Source of the DNA: UBA11869 sp964544965
Lineage (GTDB): Bacteria; Pseudomonadota; Gammaproteobacteria; Eutrophobiales; Eutrophobiaceae
NCBI GenBank assembly: GCA_964544965.1
Contig: CAZJED010000016.1
Location: 1 to 27,595 of the forward strand
Reading direction: 5' to 3'
DNA: 27,595 nucleotides
Below, in pieces: positions 1 to 9,471 of the stretch. Within the stretch, counting starts at the first letter, position 1. Each line of letters starts with the position of its first letter. The notes under the pieces were generated by a model. That model was not told where the DNA came from. It saw nothing but the letters and a program-made list of their open reading frames with translations, and searched no databases. The position numbers were made by a program, and so were the translations under genes.

Positions 1-1249
1 CTGTAGTTCCTTGCTGAATAATCGCAGCCGGCATTGATTTTTTCATCCCATGTTTTATTAATTTACGACTTAATATATCTAAACTATGTGTACCCATATA
101 AACGGCTAACGTCTGTTGTGGTTGCACCAATGTTTGCCAATTAAGATTCATACTGCCATCTTTTAAATGCCCTGTTACAAATAAACAGGATTGCGCATAA
201 TCACGATGTGTTAATGGAATACCAGCATATGAAGCACAACCATTTGCGGCAGTAATCCCCGGGACAATCTGAAATGGAATATTATTTTCGTATAGTAAGT
301 CAATTTCTTCGCCGCCACGTCCGAACATAAAAGGATCGCCGCCTTTTAATCTCAGCACACGTTTGCCTTGCCTTGCAAGATCTACTAACAATTGATTTAT
401 CTCTGCCTGAGGTAAGGCATGTCTGTCTCTTTCTTTTCCAACATATATTCTTTTTGCATCTTTGCGAACAAACTCAAGAATTTTTGGCGCTACTAATCTA
501 TCATATAAGACAACATCAGCTTGTTGCATTAAACGTAAAGCACGAAAAGTAAGTAATTCTGGATCACCTGGCCCTCCGCCAACTAAGTAAACTTCTCCTC
601 GACTATCTATACTTGGCTTTTCATTCCCTAATTGTTCCTCAAGCAATTTTAATGTCTTTTTTTCTTGTCCTGCATAAAACATCTCAGCAATTGGACCGTC
701 CAATACATTCTCCCAGAACCTTCGCCGATCCTTTCTATCAGGTATTTTTTCTTTAACCAAAGAGCGGAACTGACCTATGAGAGCTGCCAATTTACCATAA
801 CTAAAAGGAACTATGGTTTCGATTCTGGTGCTTAATAGTTTAGTTAAAACTGGAGCAACGCCACTAGTTGATACAGCAATAACAATCGGACTTCTATCAA
901 TAATTGAGGGTAGAATAAAATTTCCCGCTTCAGGGTTATCAACGACGTTAACTAAAATACCTTTTGTTTTTGCCTGTTCTGCAATTTCAGTATTCAATTG
1001 CCTATCATTTGTTGCAGCAATTACTAATTGTTTTCCTTCTAAATGCTCTTCATTATAACTTTGCTTAATATAATGAATCTCTCCTGATTCATTAATATTC
1101 TTCAGCTCATCGCCTATATCAGAAGCAACAACAAATACCTGTGCATCAGCGGTTAATAGCTGTTTTATTTTTCTTGTTGCAACTACACCGCCTCCCACAA
1201 CAAGACAGTGTTGACTTTGAAGTTTTATAAAAATTGGAAGATTAGTCAT
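1..1249 (-). CDS. cysG: Siroheme synthase (multifunctional CysG), 3' end missing
   Basis: Makes siroheme, the cofactor of assimilatory sulfite and nitrite reductases, from uroporphyrinogen III. The ATG is at 1249-1247 and the frame stays open to the window edge (416 codons, against about 457 in E. coli CysG, so roughly the last 40 residues lie outside). The N-terminal part is the NAD-dependent precorrin-2 dehydrogenase/ferrochelatase domain, with the nucleotide-binding motif LVVGGGVVATRK near residues 16-27. From about residue 215 comes the SAM uroporphyrinogen-III methyltransferase domain: VYLVGGGPGDPELLT, later GKERDRHALPQ, RLKGGDPFMFGRGGEE and VPGITAANGCASYAGIPLTHR. The gene is nearest to dcd on the same strand. 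Identification is by motif recognition over both halves and is secure. Sulfur or nitrogen assimilation is the expected role. Confidence 0.96.
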   Translation of the reverse strand, partial: MTNLPIFIKLQSQHCLVVGGGVVATRKIKQLLTADAQVFVVASDIGDELKNINESGEIHYIKQSYNEEHLEGKQLVIAATNDRQLNTEIAEQAKTKGILVNVVDNPEAGNFILPSIIDRSPIVIAVSTSGVAPVLTKLLSTRIETIVPFSYGKLAALIGQFRSLVKEKIPDRKDRRRFWENVLDGPIAEMFYAGQEKKTLKLLEEQLGNEKPSIDSRGEVYLVGGGPGDPELLTFRALRLMQQADVVLYDRLVAPKILEFVRKDAKRIYVGKERDRHALPQAEINQLLVDLARQGKRVLRLKGGDPFMFGRGGEEIDLLYENNIPFQIVPGITAANGCASYAGIPLTHRDYAQSCLFVTGHLKDGSMNLNWQTLVQPQQTLAVYMGTHSLDILSRKLIKHGMKKSMPAAIIQQGTT

Positions 1250-1281
1250 CTTGATATTATAGAAAGTTATAAATTCTTTAA

Positions 1282-1848
1282 TTATGCTTTTGGCAGGGTA
1301 ACACCTCTCTGTCCTTGATATTTTCCTGATCTGTCTTTATATGATGTTTCGCACTCCTCATCTGATTCGAGGAAAATAACCTGAGCTACACCTTCGTTTG
1401 CATAAATCTTTGCTGGCAAATTTGTTGTATTTGAAAATTCCAGAGTAACGTGTCCCTCCCACTCAGGCTCTAAGGGAGTTACATTAACAATAATACCACA
1501 ACGTGCATAAGTTGATTTTCCTAAGCAGATGGTGAGCACATTTCTTGGAATTCTAAAATACTCGACTGTTCTTGCAAGCGCAAAAGCATTGGGAGGCACT
1601 ATGCAATGATCGCTTTTTATATCAACAAAACTATTAGAATCAAAATTTTTCGGATCAACGGTTGCAGAATGAACATTAGTAAAGATCTTAAATTCATCTG
1701 AACAACGAACATCGTAACCATAACTTGAAGTACCATATGATATTAACTGTTCTTCCCCATTCTTTTTAACCTGTGCCGGCTCAAATGGTTCTATCATTTT
1801 ATATTCATTTGCCATCTTCCTAATCCAAGAATCACTTTTTACGCTCAT
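1282..1848 (-). CDS. dcd: dCTP deaminase
   Basis: Deaminates dCTP to dUTP, feeding dUMP and hence dTMP synthesis; cytosolic homotrimer. The 188-residue length is usual for the family. Visible signatures are SYGTSSYGYDVR near residues 37-48, the active-site stretch GKSTYARCGI, and TPLEPEWEGHVTLEFSNTT with the catalytic glutamate. The C-terminal GKYQGQRGVTLPKA closes over the nucleotide in known structures. The ATG at 1848-1846 follows mrp by only 15 bases on the same strand, so the two are probably co-transcribed. It acts in the same pathway as thyA and folA at the other end of the window. Secure assignment. Confidence 0.97.
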   Translation of the reverse strand: MSVKSDSWIRKMANEYKMIEPFEPAQVKKNGEEQLISYGTSSYGYDVRCSDEFKIFTNVHSATVDPKNFDSNSFVDIKSDHCIVPPNAFALARTVEYFRIPRNVLTICLGKSTYARCGIIVNVTPLEPEWEGHVTLEFSNTTNLPAKIYANEGVAQVIFLESDEECETSYKDRSGKYQGQRGVTLPKA

Positions 1849-1863
1849 AACAAAAATATTCCT

Positions 1864-2943
1864 TTAATTATTCTCAACAACTATCTTAGGAAACTTGTTT
1901 GTATAATCTCTTGCTTGTAACGAAATTTTAGCCGCTATGTTCCTCGCAATGTCGCGGTAAGCCCCTGATACTTTAGAGTTTGGATCTGATGCAACTGATG
2001 GGTTCCCATTATCAACACCCTCGCGGATTTGCACATCCAGTGGTAATGACCCTAATAACTCAATGCCATATTGATGTGCCATACTTTCGCCGCCACCATG
2101 ACCAAAAATATGTTCTTCGTTACCACATTGACTACAAATATGGGTACTCATATTTTCCACCACACCTAAAACGGGTACTTCAACTTTTTCAAACATTTTT
2201 AATGCCTTCTTTGCATCCAACAAAGCAATATCCTGAGGAGTTGTGACAATGACGGCGCCACTTACAGGGATTTTCTGACACAAAGTCAATTGAATATCTC
2301 CCGTTCCTGGGGGAAGATCGATAATAAGATAATCAAGGTCTTTCCAATTAGTTTCATTCAATAACTGCTCCAACGCACCGGTAACCATAGGACCGCGCCA
2401 AATCATCGGCGTTTCCTCATCAATTAAATAGCCTATCGACATTGACTGGATGTGATAACCTTCTTTTGGCTCTACCGTCTTTCCATCTAATGAGTCGGGT
2501 TTTCCTTTCAAACCCAGCATTCGAGGCTGGCTAGGACCATAAATATCTGCATCAAGAATACCGACATTTGCACCATCAGCTTGCAATGCTAGCGCTAAAT
2601 TAACAGAAGTTGTTGATTTGCCAACACCGCCTTTACCTGATGCAACTGCAATTGTATTTTTAACATTTGGTAAGACCTGTGTGCCTTTCTGTGCGGCGTG
2701 AGAAAAAATCTTGCTGGAAATATCAATGTTACATTCAATAGCGTCTAATTTAGAAAATGCTATCTTGATTTTTTCCAATAATTCTTGCTTTATACCTTCG
2801 ATTGGATAACCAAATTCAATCTCTATTGAAACCTGATTATTATCAACACTAATATCCTTAATTAAATTTGCGCTAATTAAGTCTGTTTTAATGTAGGGAG
2901 CCTCAATTTTAGAGAGTATTTCCTCTGCTTTTTGACGATTCAT
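1864..2943 (-). CDS. mrp: Mrp/ApbC family iron-sulfur cluster carrier ATPase
   Basis: P-loop NTPase of the Mrp/NBP35 family, known to carry and transfer Fe-S clusters to target apoproteins. Residues 1-80 form an N-terminal MIP18/DUF59-like domain. The ATPase core starts at about residue 97 with the deviant Walker A VASGKGGVGKSTT. It is followed by ILDADIYGPSQPRMLG and the conserved DYLIIDLPPGTGDIQLT. The CxxC pair ICSQCG near residues 269-274 is the expected cluster ligand at the dimer interface. Length 359 is normal. It is divergent from metG across about 125 bases, the same arrangement as mrp/metG in E. coli, which supports orthology. Confidence 0.96.
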   Translation of the reverse strand: MNRQKAEEILSKIEAPYIKTDLISANLIKDISVDNNQVSIEIEFGYPIEGIKQELLEKIKIAFSKLDAIECNIDISSKIFSHAAQKGTQVLPNVKNTIAVASGKGGVGKSTTSVNLALALQADGANVGILDADIYGPSQPRMLGLKGKPDSLDGKTVEPKEGYHIQSMSIGYLIDEETPMIWRGPMVTGALEQLLNETNWKDLDYLIIDLPPGTGDIQLTLCQKIPVSGAVIVTTPQDIALLDAKKALKMFEKVEVPVLGVVENMSTHICSQCGNEEHIFGHGGGESMAHQYGIELLGSLPLDVQIREGVDNGNPSVASDPNSKVSGAYRDIARNIAAKISLQARDYTNKFPKIVVENN

Positions 2944-3068
2944 TATAGTACCAAGATATACCTGTCTAAATAAAAGAAAAGTGTATTCTACAAATTTATC
3001 GCTATTTCTTCACGTTATCATTGAATAATGCTACTTTAGCCCACGAGAATTCTGTAGCCTTAACTATA

Positions 3069-4730
3069 ATGCAACATAAAGAACGCCAAATTTTAGTCAC
3101 CAGTGCCTTACCTTATGCTAATGGACCTATCCATATCGGGCATATGGTTGAATATATCCAAACTGATATTTGGGTTCGCTTCCAAAAAATGAGAGGACAT
3201 CAATGCTTTTATGTTTGTGCCGATGATGCGCATGGAACACCAATTATGTTACGAGCACAGGAAAGAAACATATCCCCTGAAACTTTGATTAGCGAAATGC
3301 AAGAAGAACATCAAAATGATTTTAATGATTTTGCAATAAATTTTGATAACTACCATAGCACACATTCTTCGGAGAATGAGATATTCGCAAATACTATTTA
3401 TGAAAAGTTAAACGATAATGGGCATATTTCTAAAAAAACTATTAAACAATTGTATGATCCTAATAAAAAAATGTTTCTTCCAGATCGTTTTATCCGTGGA
3501 GAATGTCCGAAATGCCATACAATTGATCAATATGGTGATAATTGTGAGGTTTGTGGTGCCACCTATTCCCCGATTGATTTGAAAAATCCGGTTTCTGTTA
3601 TTTCTGGCGAGAAACCCGTAGAAAAAGAATCCGAACACTACTTCTTTAAACTTAGTAATTTTAAGGAAATCCTACACAAGTGGACACGTGCTGGTCATCT
3701 ACAAAAGGAAGTCGTCAATAAGCTTGATGAATGGTTTGAGGCTGGATTACAGGAATGGGATATATCTCGTGATGAGCCTTATTTTGGTTTTGAAATTCCA
3801 AATGCACCAAATAAATATTTTTACGTTTGGCTAGATGCTCCAATAGGTTATTTGGCGAGCTTTAAAAACTTTTGTGACAAGAAAAAGCTTGATTTTGACT
3901 ACTGGTGCAATAGCAACGGTAAAACAGAAATGTACCATTTCATTGGCAAAGACATAATTTATTTTCATGCATTATTTTGGCCTGCAATGTTGCATGGCAG
4001 CGGGTTCCGAACACCTTCAGCCATTTTCGCTCATGGTTTTCTAACGGTAGATGGGCAAAAAATGTCGAAATCACGAGGGACATTTATAACAGCGCGCTCT
4101 TATCTTGATCATCTAAATCCCGAATATTTACGCTATTACTTTGCAGCTAAACTTGGGGCAGGAATAGATGATATCGACTTAAATTTGGATGACTTTTTGG
4201 TAAGAGTTAACGCTGACTTAATCGGCAAAGTAATTAATATTGCGAGTCGTTGTGCTGGATTTATTAACAAAAAATTTAATGGAAAACTAGCTGAGACTAT
4301 TCATGACCCTGTTATTCAAACCGAGCTTGCAAATGCTAATCAAAAAATTTCTGAGGCATATGAAACCAGAGAATACTCAAAAGCTATGCGTGAAATAATG
4401 ATATTAGCAGATAAGGCAAACCAATACATTGATCATCACAAACCATGGGTAATAGCCAAACAAGAAAATAGCGATAAGGAATTACAAAGTATATGCACCT
4501 CAGGTATTAACCTATTCCGTTTGCTAATAATTTATCTAAAACCAGTATTGCCAAATGTTGCAATAAAAACCGAAAAATTCCTAAATATAGAACCACTAAA
4601 ATGGGAAGATACTCAAACTACATTACTAAATCACCAAATAAATAAGTTCGAAACACTAATGATGCGTGTAGAAAAGGAAAAGATTGAAACGATGATTGAG
4701 AATAGTAAAAAGAATTTAACAAAAATTTAA
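3069..4730 (+). CDS. metG: Methionyl-tRNA synthetase, short form without C-terminal tRNA-binding domain
   Basis: Charges tRNA-Met with methionine. From the ATG at 3069 the protein has 553 residues. The class I signature HIGH is at residues 22-25 and KMSKS at 331-335. Four zinc-type cysteines (CPKC and CEVC, residues 146-162) mark the MetG1 type. The frame is open further upstream to a TTG at 3021, but family members start just before the ILVTSALPYANG motif, so the ATG is preferred; no strong Shine-Dalgarno decides it. The E. coli enzyme (677 aa) continues with an EMAP-II/Arc1p-like dimerisation and tRNA-binding domain. Here the protein ends in the linker and yhbY starts 9 bases later, so the domain is truly absent and not frameshifted away. 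Confidence 0.96.
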   Translation: MQHKERQILVTSALPYANGPIHIGHMVEYIQTDIWVRFQKMRGHQCFYVCADDAHGTPIMLRAQERNISPETLISEMQEEHQNDFNDFAINFDNYHSTHSSENEIFANTIYEKLNDNGHISKKTIKQLYDPNKKMFLPDRFIRGECPKCHTIDQYGDNCEVCGATYSPIDLKNPVSVISGEKPVEKESEHYFFKLSNFKEILHKWTRAGHLQKEVVNKLDEWFEAGLQEWDISRDEPYFGFEIPNAPNKYFYVWLDAPIGYLASFKNFCDKKKLDFDYWCNSNGKTEMYHFIGKDIIYFHALFWPAMLHGSGFRTPSAIFAHGFLTVDGQKMSKSRGTFITARSYLDHLNPEYLRYYFAAKLGAGIDDIDLNLDDFLVRVNADLIGKVINIASRCAGFINKKFNGKLAETIHDPVIQTELANANQKISEAYETREYSKAMREIMILADKANQYIDHHKPWVIAKQENSDKELQSICTSGINLFRLLIIYLKPVLPNVAIKTEKFLNIEPLKWEDTQTTLLNHQINKFETLMMRVEKEKIETMIENSKKNLTKI

Positions 4731-4739
4731 AGCACTAAA

Positions 4740-5024
4740 ATGCCGATAGATAACATACAAAAAAAAATTCTTCGCCAAACTGCGCATCATTTAGATCCGA
4801 CAGTGTGGATAGGAAAAAATGGAATAACAGAAAATGTAATTAAAGAAATTCTATGCGCATTAGAGATCCACGAATTAATAAAAATAAAAATGCTTCACTC
4901 TGATAAGGAGAATTTTGAGAAAAATGCAGAAAAAATATACGCTGACACTAATGCAGAACTTATTAACAGTATTGGTAATGTGCTGACAATTTACAAAAAG
5001 AATACTGAAATATCAAATAAATAA
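4740..5024 (+). CDS. yhbY: YhbY/CRS1-type RNA-binding protein, ribosome-assembly associated
   Basis: Small (94 aa) stand-alone CRM-domain protein. In E. coli YhbY associates with pre-50S particles. The sequence shows the family pattern RQTAHHLDPTVWIGKNGIT with the GxxG-type loop GKNG near residues 25-28, then an EILCALEIHELIKIK segment and a C-terminal strand GNVLTIYKK. The ATG at 4740 is 9 bases after the metG stop, so it is almost certainly translated from the metG transcript. In E. coli yhbY sits near the ftsH/rlmE genes, so linkage to metG is a local difference. It converges with the RND pump gene, 17 bases away. Confidence 0.92.
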   Translation: MPIDNIQKKILRQTAHHLDPTVWIGKNGITENVIKEILCALEIHELIKIKMLHSDKENFEKNAEKIYADTNAELINSIGNVLTIYKKNTEISNK

Positions 5025-5041
5025 TATCTAGACTACAGATT

Positions 5042-8000
5042 TTAATTTGTTATACGGTCTCGTATATCATCAGCAATAAGATAAAAACAAGGTAAAGTAA
5101 TCAGTATAAGTATTGTTGCAAAAATTAAACCAAAGCCCAAACTAACTGCCATAGGTGATAAAAAAGCTGTTTGGCCAGTTGCAAAAAATATAAGTGGAGA
5201 AACACCCAAAAATGTTGTTACGCTTGTTAATATAATAGGTCTTGCTCTAACTTTACCAGCATTTATAACCGCTGTTATTTTGTCATGCCCTTCATCTCGT
5301 AATTTTTTAATAAAATCAACCATAATCAGTGAATCATTCACAATAATCCCAGATAACGCAAGCGTTCCCACTATCGACAAAAATTGAATATTGTAATCAA
5401 AAAGTGCATGTCCGATAACAACTCCAATAAAACCAAAAGGTATTGCAAACATAACAACAAATGGGTCAATAAGAGATTTAAACAAGGCTGTTAACATAAA
5501 AAATATAACTACAAGAGCGATAATTAAAGCTTTGCCAATATCCTTGAAAGAATCTTCAGCTCTTTTCTTTTCGCCGAGAAAAAGAAGAGAATAAGATTTT
5601 GTTTTTGAATCCTCGCCAAAAATCTTATCAATCTGTTTAATTACTTCGCCTGGAGTTGTCACGGAAGAATCTACATCGGCAGTAATTTTTGCCATACGTT
5701 GTGCATCTCGACGACGTATCTGGTTTAAACCTTGATCAATATTAATTTCTGCGACATCACCTAAATATACCTTTTTTCCGGAAGTTAAAACTATAGGTAA
5801 TTCCTTTAAACTCGTTGATTGTTCACGCATTGATTCTGGATAAATAACACGAACCGGCAATCTCTTCTCATTCCATGTAACATAAGCTACTTCATTACCA
5901 AGGTATCCGCTACGAACTGCATCGGCAAGTTCATTTTGTGTTAACCCTAATCTTTTACCGCGCTCATTTAATTTATATTTATATTCTAATTTACCAGGCT
6001 CTTGATCATGAACAACATCATTTACACCAAGCATACGCTTCATATAATCACTAATCTCTATTGCCTTATCTTGTAAAAATTCAAGATCGTTTCCAACGAT
6101 ACCGATCTCAATATCATCGCCTGCTGGTCCGGCGTTTGGTTTTAAAATACTAACTTTATTCACACCAGTCGCCATTGAAAATTCATTTCTAATTTCATCA
6201 ATTATAATATCAGCATTTCTTTTTCTCGTGCCTGTTTCCTCAAATTCTAAACTTACAAAAGGCGAGACCCACCTCTCAATAAAACTAGTGGGAACTGGCT
6301 TCTCTAGATCAATAACAAATTGGATCACATTGCTTCCAGATTTACTTCGATTAAAATCGATCATAACAATCCCTACATTTGTTATTAACGAAAGTAGCTC
6401 TTCTTCGTTGATAATATTATTAATTTTTTCTTCAAGACTTTCTGCTAATTCAAGACTATCCTCTAAACTATACGTATTTGGTGTCTCGACATTTACAAAG
6501 AATTGTCCGATTTCAACTTCGCCAAAAAGTTGAAACGGGAGCCTTGTGTTTGCATAGACAATGCTTAAAAACAAAACACAAATACTTAATGTTGCAACAA
6601 AATATCTATTTAAAACCGACCAATTTAATAAATCTTCATATTTTTCCAACAAACTCTTCCAATTTAATAACGGTTTCTTTTTTTCAAACTTTAAAAATTG
6701 TGCAGCGTGCGATGGCAAAACAACAAAAGCTTCAATCAATGAACCCATGAGAGCACAACAAACAACCACTGGTATTACTTTTATAAATTCACCTAAAACT
6801 CCACCAATAGAAAATATTGGCAGGAACGCAGCGACTGTAGTAAGTGTTGAAACAACAACCGGCCAAAATACCTCTTTAGCACCCAGTGATGCTGCTTCTA
6901 AAGGTGGCATCCCATCTTCAATATGCCGAAATACATTTTCGGTAACTATAATTGCGTCATCTACAATCATTCCTAGCACAATCAAAAATGCAAATAGCGA
7001 CACCATATTGATCGTGAAGTCAAAAGAAAAAAGCAGAATAACTGCAAATAGAAAAGAAACGGGAATACCAAAAGCCGTGATCAAAGCAACATTAAAGTTT
7101 AATAATAAATATAGTGATAATAAAACCAATATTAAACCTATCAAGCCTGATGACTTAACTACATTTAAGCGGGTTTTAACATAAACAGACATATCAGTGT
7201 GATAACCAACATTAATATTAGCTGGTAATTGTTTATTCAGATCGTCTGACAATATCTTAATTTTTTCAGAAATATCTATTGTCGAAGCATCGGCAGTTTT
7301 TGTTACAGTTAGATTAACTGAAGGCTTACCATTGAATCTTGCATAGGTTTTTGGTTCTTCAAACTGACGTCTTACCTCTGCAATGTCACCTAGATATAAC
7401 TTTCCGCCATTATCATTAGTTCTTAGAACTATTTTCTCAATATTTTCCGGTTCTGGATGAACGCCTTTACCTCTTAGACGAATATCACCCTCGCTAGACC
7501 TAATTGAACCGCCAGGCTGGTCAATTAAATTATTTTTTAATGCGGCATTAATTTGTTCAAGTGGTATGTTTAATGCTGCTAATTTATGTGGATCAACTTC
7601 AACCCAGATTTCCCAATCTTGATCGCCCGCCATTCCAATACTTGCTACGCCCTTTATTTGTTGAATTTGTCGGCGAGCTTTATCTGAATATTCGTAAAGT
7701 TGAGCTTTAGAAAGGTCGCCAAACAGAGTTAGTGTGATAACTGGGAATCGAGTTCGAATTCTTTTCAACTCGGGTTCTTCTGCGGCATCAGGTAAGTCAT
7801 TAACTCTGTCGAGCAATGTTCTTGTATCGCGCATAAAATTATCAACATCAGCCCCGGGCTTTAATTTAATCACAATATTTGAAGATCCTTCCCTACTTAT
7901 TGAGGAAATAAAATCAACATCCTGACTATCTTCAAATTCTTCCTCAATTGTTAGGGTTACTTGTTGCTCGACCTCGGCTGGGGATGCCCCGTCAAATTTC

Positions 8001-8146
8001 GTTTTGATACTCACCATATCTAAATCAACAACGGGAAAGACCTCTTGTGGTAAACTTTGCCAAGACAAAATTCCCATTATTAATATAATAATAAGACTTA
8101 AATTAACTAATAAGGGATTCTTAAGTGAAAAATTTATTGGGATCAT
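5042..8146 (-). CDS. RND-family efflux pump, inner-membrane permease (HAE/AcrB-like)
   Basis: Proton-driven trimeric exporter that would pair with the upstream membrane-fusion protein and an unlinked TolC-type channel. The 1034-residue length is standard. The N-terminal transmembrane helix (residues 12-30) is followed by a periplasmic porter domain starting with QEVFPVVDLDMVSIKTKF. Transmembrane helices run from about 330 to 500, then a second periplasmic domain and the C-terminal helices from about 870. The proton-relay aspartates are present in helix 4 (VDDAI, D396-D397). At the position of the AcrB helix-10 lysine the sequence reads VNDSL (N937-D938), so that lysine is replaced. The substrate cannot be read from sequence; drugs, lipids, fatty acids or other small molecules are all possible. 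Confidence 0.93.
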   Translation of the reverse strand: MIPINFSLKNPLLVNLSLIIILIMGILSWQSLPQEVFPVVDLDMVSIKTKFDGASPAEVEQQVTLTIEEEFEDSQDVDFISSISREGSSNIVIKLKPGADVDNFMRDTRTLLDRVNDLPDAAEEPELKRIRTRFPVITLTLFGDLSKAQLYEYSDKARRQIQQIKGVASIGMAGDQDWEIWVEVDPHKLAALNIPLEQINAALKNNLIDQPGGSIRSSEGDIRLRGKGVHPEPENIEKIVLRTNDNGGKLYLGDIAEVRRQFEEPKTYARFNGKPSVNLTVTKTADASTIDISEKIKILSDDLNKQLPANINVGYHTDMSVYVKTRLNVVKSSGLIGLILVLLSLYLLLNFNVALITAFGIPVSFLFAVILLFSFDFTINMVSLFAFLIVLGMIVDDAIIVTENVFRHIEDGMPPLEAASLGAKEVFWPVVVSTLTTVAAFLPIFSIGGVLGEFIKVIPVVVCCALMGSLIEAFVVLPSHAAQFLKFEKKKPLLNWKSLLEKYEDLLNWSVLNRYFVATLSICVLFLSIVYANTRLPFQLFGEVEIGQFFVNVETPNTYSLEDSLELAESLEEKINNIINEEELLSLITNVGIVMIDFNRSKSGSNVIQFVIDLEKPVPTSFIERWVSPFVSLEFEETGTRKRNADIIIDEIRNEFSMATGVNKVSILKPNAGPAGDDIEIGIVGNDLEFLQDKAIEISDYMKRMLGVNDVVHDQEPGKLEYKYKLNERGKRLGLTQNELADAVRSGYLGNEVAYVTWNEKRLPVRVIYPESMREQSTSLKELPIVLTSGKKVYLGDVAEINIDQGLNQIRRRDAQRMAKITADVDSSVTTPGEVIKQIDKIFGEDSKTKSYSLLFLGEKKRAEDSFKDIGKALIIALVVIFFMLTALFKSLIDPFVVMFAIPFGFIGVVIGHALFDYNIQFLSIVGTLALSGIIVNDSLIMVDFIKKLRDEGHDKITAVINAGKVRARPIILTSVTTFLGVSPLIFFATGQTAFLSPMAVSLGFGLIFATILILITLPCFYLIADDIRDRITN

Positions 8147-8186
8147 AAGTATTTAGCTGGAAAATATTGTAAGTAATTTTGCGTAA

Positions 8187-9323
8187 TCAATTAGCAATAA
8201 TTACTTGTCCATCAGTTAAACTAGATACATCCTTGCTAACAATTCTAATGCCTGATTCCACGCCTTCAACAATTTGTAAATTATTAAATCTCTCAACTAA
8301 TCGGATCTCTTTCTTAACAACGTAATTATCAACGACCTCGAAAACATAGGACAGATTGTCTTCATATAAAACTGAACTAATTGGAATGACGTTAGCTTTT
8401 TCATAAAGTTTTCCAGGCAAATTTGCAACTGCTAATTGCCCTGAAAATAATCCATTTGATGCTAATCGTATTTTTAGAGTATGCGTATTCGTTTCAGAAT
8501 TTGGATCAAGAGCAATAGAAATCACCTTGCCTTCTCTATTATCTTTCTCAGTTTTAATCTCTATTTTTTGTCCTAATTCTAATTTAGAAACTGTTGTACC
8601 GCTTATTTCAAGATTCAAATCAAGTTCATTTAGTTGAATAATCTCTAGTGCTGTCTGGCCAGGCGAAACATAATCACCAATTTCTACATAAACAGCATTA
8701 ATTATTCCGTCAAAAGGTGAAATAAGCTGTGTGCGTTCCAAATTACGTTTTGCTTTGTTTAGTCTTGCCTGCTCAACCTTTAATTCGGACCGCGCTAAAT
8801 TAACACTGTGATTGAGACGCGTCTCTTCTGCTTGCTGTCGATATAACGATTGTAATGCCTGATCGTAATTTGATTTTGATGTTAAGGAATTTCGGTCTAA
8901 CTGTTTTAACCTTTTTACTTCTTCCTCCTGTAATTCTCGCTCCTGTTTTATCAATTCTAATAAACGTATATCCCTCTTAATTGTATCGCGCTTTATTTCT
9001 AACAAGGCTTTTGATTCTTCTACGGCATCGAAAAAATCACCTGAGTCAACTGATAGCATCTTGTCTTTTGCTTTGATTCTCGTGCCCGCTTCTACAAATC
9101 GCTCATTTATCTGACCAGAAACCTGAAAATGTAAACTTGCCTTACGAGCTGGTTCCAATTTTCCAGTTGCTTTTGCAAAGGGTTGAATATCAATCTGTTT
9201 CACAACATCAACCTTTACTGTTAAGGGAGATACGGACTGTAATTCTGCATAAGTATCCGGTTTGGTCCACAGTAAAGCAGTTATCGCAATTATTGAAATG
9301 CTGATAATTAATAGTATTCTCAT
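8187..9323 (-). CDS. RND efflux periplasmic adaptor (membrane-fusion protein, HlyD/AcrA-like)
   Basis: Bridges the inner-membrane pump to an outer-membrane channel. 378 residues. A single N-terminal hydrophobic segment (about 2-19) acts as anchor or signal. Then comes a lipoyl/barrel-sandwich half (ATGKLEPARKASLHFQVSGQI, about residues 52-72). A long charged alpha-hairpin follows, about 95-195 (for example KRDIRLLELIKQERELQEEE). The second lipoyl half is LISPFDGIINAVYVEIGDYV, and a beta-barrel and membrane-proximal domain complete it. It is upstream of the pump gene on the same strand with 40 bases between them, hence one operon. No TolC homologue is nearby. It diverges from lptD. Confidence 0.93.
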   Translation of the reverse strand: MRILLIISISIIAITALLWTKPDTYAELQSVSPLTVKVDVVKQIDIQPFAKATGKLEPARKASLHFQVSGQINERFVEAGTRIKAKDKMLSVDSGDFFDAVEESKALLEIKRDTIKRDIRLLELIKQERELQEEEVKRLKQLDRNSLTSKSNYDQALQSLYRQQAEETRLNHSVNLARSELKVEQARLNKAKRNLERTQLISPFDGIINAVYVEIGDYVSPGQTALEIIQLNELDLNLEISGTTVSKLELGQKIEIKTEKDNREGKVISIALDPNSETNTHTLKIRLASNGLFSGQLAVANLPGKLYEKANVIPISSVLYEDNLSYVFEVVDNYVVKKEIRLVERFNNLQIVEGVESGIRIVSKDVSSLTDGQVIIAN

Positions 9324-9471
9324 AATAAGTTATCGAATTTAACCAAAATTTTCTTAATAAATTGATATAGTTATGTCTTTGACCACGTAATCTCATAAAA
9401 ATTTGAACATAAACGCATTCTGTGCGACTTTAGACGCAGTAAGCGACTTAGGAAATTATACAGTAATTATA

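Noticed and set aside
4700..4800. Frameshift hiding the MetRS C-terminal domain
   Set aside because: The bases after the metG stop encode the YhbY protein, and no frame carries EMAP-II-like sequence, so the domain is absent.
6561..7184. 207-codon plus-strand frame opposite the RND pump gene
   Set aside because: It lies entirely antisense to a gene with clear RND motifs, has no ribosome-binding site and shows no recognisable domain. It is a shadow frame.
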